Part shown: positions 12,808-13,823 of the stretch, piece by piece | Layout: each line of letters opens with the position of its first letter | Position numbering within the stretch: the stretch's first letter is position 1 | NCBI GenBank assembly: GCA_964524065.1 | Contig: CAZGCB010000074.1 | Coordinates: forward strand, 1-13,823 | Source of the DNA: CAZADA01 sp964524065 | GTDB lineage: Bacteria > Pseudomonadota > Alphaproteobacteria > Caulobacterales > Maricaulaceae | Direction: 5' to 3' | Length of the DNA: 13,823 bases | The notes under the pieces: model-generated | What the model saw: the letters and a program-made list of their open reading frames with translations, nothing else | Databases searched by the model: none | What the model was told of the DNA's origin: nothing | Translations under genes and position numbers: made by a program

Positions 12808-13823
12808 CTAGTAGACCCGCGCTTTGGGCTCGATATAGCTGATTTCGTTGGTCAGCGTGTAGGTGTGCACAGGACGATAATCCAGTTTCACCGCGCCGGC
12901 CTCATCCACCCACGCCAAGGTGTGCTTCATCCATTCATTGTCGTCGCGATCGGGGAAGTCCTCCCGCGCATGGGCGCCGCGGCTTTCCGTGCGATTGCGC
13001 GCCGAGTGCACGGTGGACGCCGCCTGCATGAGAAGATTGTCGAACTCCAGCGTCTCCAGAAGATCGGTGTTCCACACCAAGCCTTTGTCGGCCACGCGGA
13101 TGTCCGGCACGCCCTCATAGACCTTGGCGATGCGCTGCACGCCTTCTTCCAGCACCTCGCCAGTGCGGAACACGGCGCAATTTTCCTGCATGGCCTTTTG
13201 CATATCAAGGCGCAGGGCCGCGGTGTTGGTGCCGCCTTCGGCGGTGCGGAAGCGCTCCAGCCGCGCCAGATGCGCGTCGCCCGCATCGGCCGGCAGCTCG
13301 GGCTGAGACGCGCCCGCCTCCACCGCAGCGCCGCAGCGCAGCCCCGCAGCGCGGCCAAACACCACCAAATCGATCAGGGAGTTGGAGCCCAAACGATTGG
13401 CGCCATGCACCGACACGCAGGCCGCCTCGCCAATAGCCATCAGGCCCGGCACCACGGTGTCGGGATCGCCGCCCACCTTGGTCAGCACCTCGCCATGATA
13501 GTTCGTGGGGATGCCGCCCATATTGTAGTGCACCGTGGGCAGGATCGGGATCGGCTCCTTGGTGACGTCCACACCGGAGAAAATACGCGCCGTCTCGGAG
13601 ATGCCCGGCAGACGCTCCGCCAACACCGCCGGATCCAAATGATCCAGATGCAGGAAGATGTGATCTTTAAGCGGACCCACGCCGCGGCCTTCGCGGATTT
13701 CAATGGTCATGGCCCGGCTCACCACATCGCGTGAGGCGAGGTCCTTGGCGCTGGGCGCATAGCGCTCCATGAAGCGCTCGCCCTCGGAATTGGTGAGATA
13801 CCCGCCCTCGCCGCGCGCGCCTT
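12808..13823 (-). CDS. sdhA: succinate dehydrogenase flavoprotein subunit, C-terminal part (partial at window edge)
   Basis: Catalytic subunit of complex II, oxidising succinate to fumarate with covalently bound FAD. About 338 codons are visible; the frame is open to the window end, where GARGEGGYLTNSEGERFM is read. SdhA signatures in order are YAPSAKDLASRDVVSRAMT (active-site Arg region), LPTVHYNMGGIPTN (substrate-binding His-Tyr stretch) and GEAACVSVHGANRLGSNSL with LVVFGR (FAD-binding C-terminal part of the Rossmann domain). The helical C-terminal domain contains the conserved ESRGAHAREDFPDRDD. The end is the usual SdhA tail with YIEPKARVY. The N-terminal FAD-binding and histidyl-FAD residues are outside the window. 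The stop at 12808 is followed after 83 bases by the small exported-protein gene. Confidence 0.97.
   Translation of the reverse strand, partial: GARGEGGYLTNSEGERFMERYAPSAKDLASRDVVSRAMTIEIREGRGVGPLKDHIFLHLDHLDPAVLAERLPGISETARIFSGVDVTKEPIPILPTVHYNMGGIPTNYHGEVLTKVGGDPDTVVPGLMAIGEAACVSVHGANRLGSNSLIDLVVFGRAAGLRCGAAVEAGASQPELPADAGDAHLARLERFRTAEGGTNTAALRLDMQKAMQENCAVFRTGEVLEEGVQRIAKVYEGVPDIRVADKGLVWNTDLLETLEFDNLLMQAASTVHSARNRTESRGAHAREDFPDRDDNEWMKHTLAWVDEAGAVKLDYRPVHTYTLTNEISYIEPKARVY

Noticed and set aside
1..13823. Mobile elements, phage genes, CRISPR arrays, toxin-antitoxin pairs or structural RNA genes
   Set aside because: I saw no transposase-like frames, terminal repeats, regularly spaced repeats or tRNA-like folds; gene content is mostly core or common accessory metabolism.

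Overview
The window looks like ordinary, GC-rich chromosome from an alphaproteobacterium. The indicators are a transhydrogenase alpha gene preceded by a small aa3-type oxidase subunit IV gene, an SdhB with the typical alphaproteobacterial N-terminus (MVQLTLP), a thioredoxin-type arsenate reductase beside an AqpS-like channel, and a sigma-54 response regulator resembling caulobacterial TacA. A Caulobacterales/Maricaulales/Hyphomonadales-like host is my inference. I see no insertion sequence, prophage, CRISPR array, rRNA or tRNA.

Layout. 1-950 (minus): start of pntA (cut by the window edge) and, upstream of it, an aa3-oxidase subunit IV-like membrane protein. 1056-3566 (minus): an alpha/beta hydrolase and an ABC1/UbiB-family atypical kinase, separated by a perfect 16-bp palindrome. 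3567-3892: a divergent intergenic region rich in dyads. 3893-5410 (plus): an NtrC-type sigma-54 response regulator. 5438-8394 (minus): probable operon of a lipoprotein-like double-DTG aspartic protease, arsC, an AqpS-like aquaglyceroporin and a TPR-like cytosolic protein. 8395-8646: a divergent intergenic region with a long imperfect hairpin. 8647-9561 (plus): a PlsC-like acyltransferase, ending in a 14-bp stem-loop shared with the convergent gene. 9603-13823 (minus): the succinate dehydrogenase operon, read as sdhA (partial), a small exported four-cysteine protein, sdhB, a SAM methyltransferase and an exported Sel1-repeat protein.

How the genes fit together. Two blocks serve membrane energetics: proton-translocating transhydrogenase with oxidase subunit IV, and complex II. 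ArsC and the aquaporin form a compact arsenate reduction/arsenite efflux pair without an ArsR gene in the window. The remaining genes (kinase-like UbiB paralogue, hydrolase, acyltransferase, aspartic protease, TPR and Sel1 proteins) have recognisable folds but no certain substrates.

I did not find a convincing new multi-gene system. The most checkable oddities are the palindrome at 2161-2176, the exported four-Cys protein between sdhA and sdhB, the dyad-rich intergenic regions, the ArsC/aquaporin pair lacking ArsR, and probable TTG starts for the two genes behind sdhB. All start choices and motif assignments were made by reading the sequence; no searches were run.
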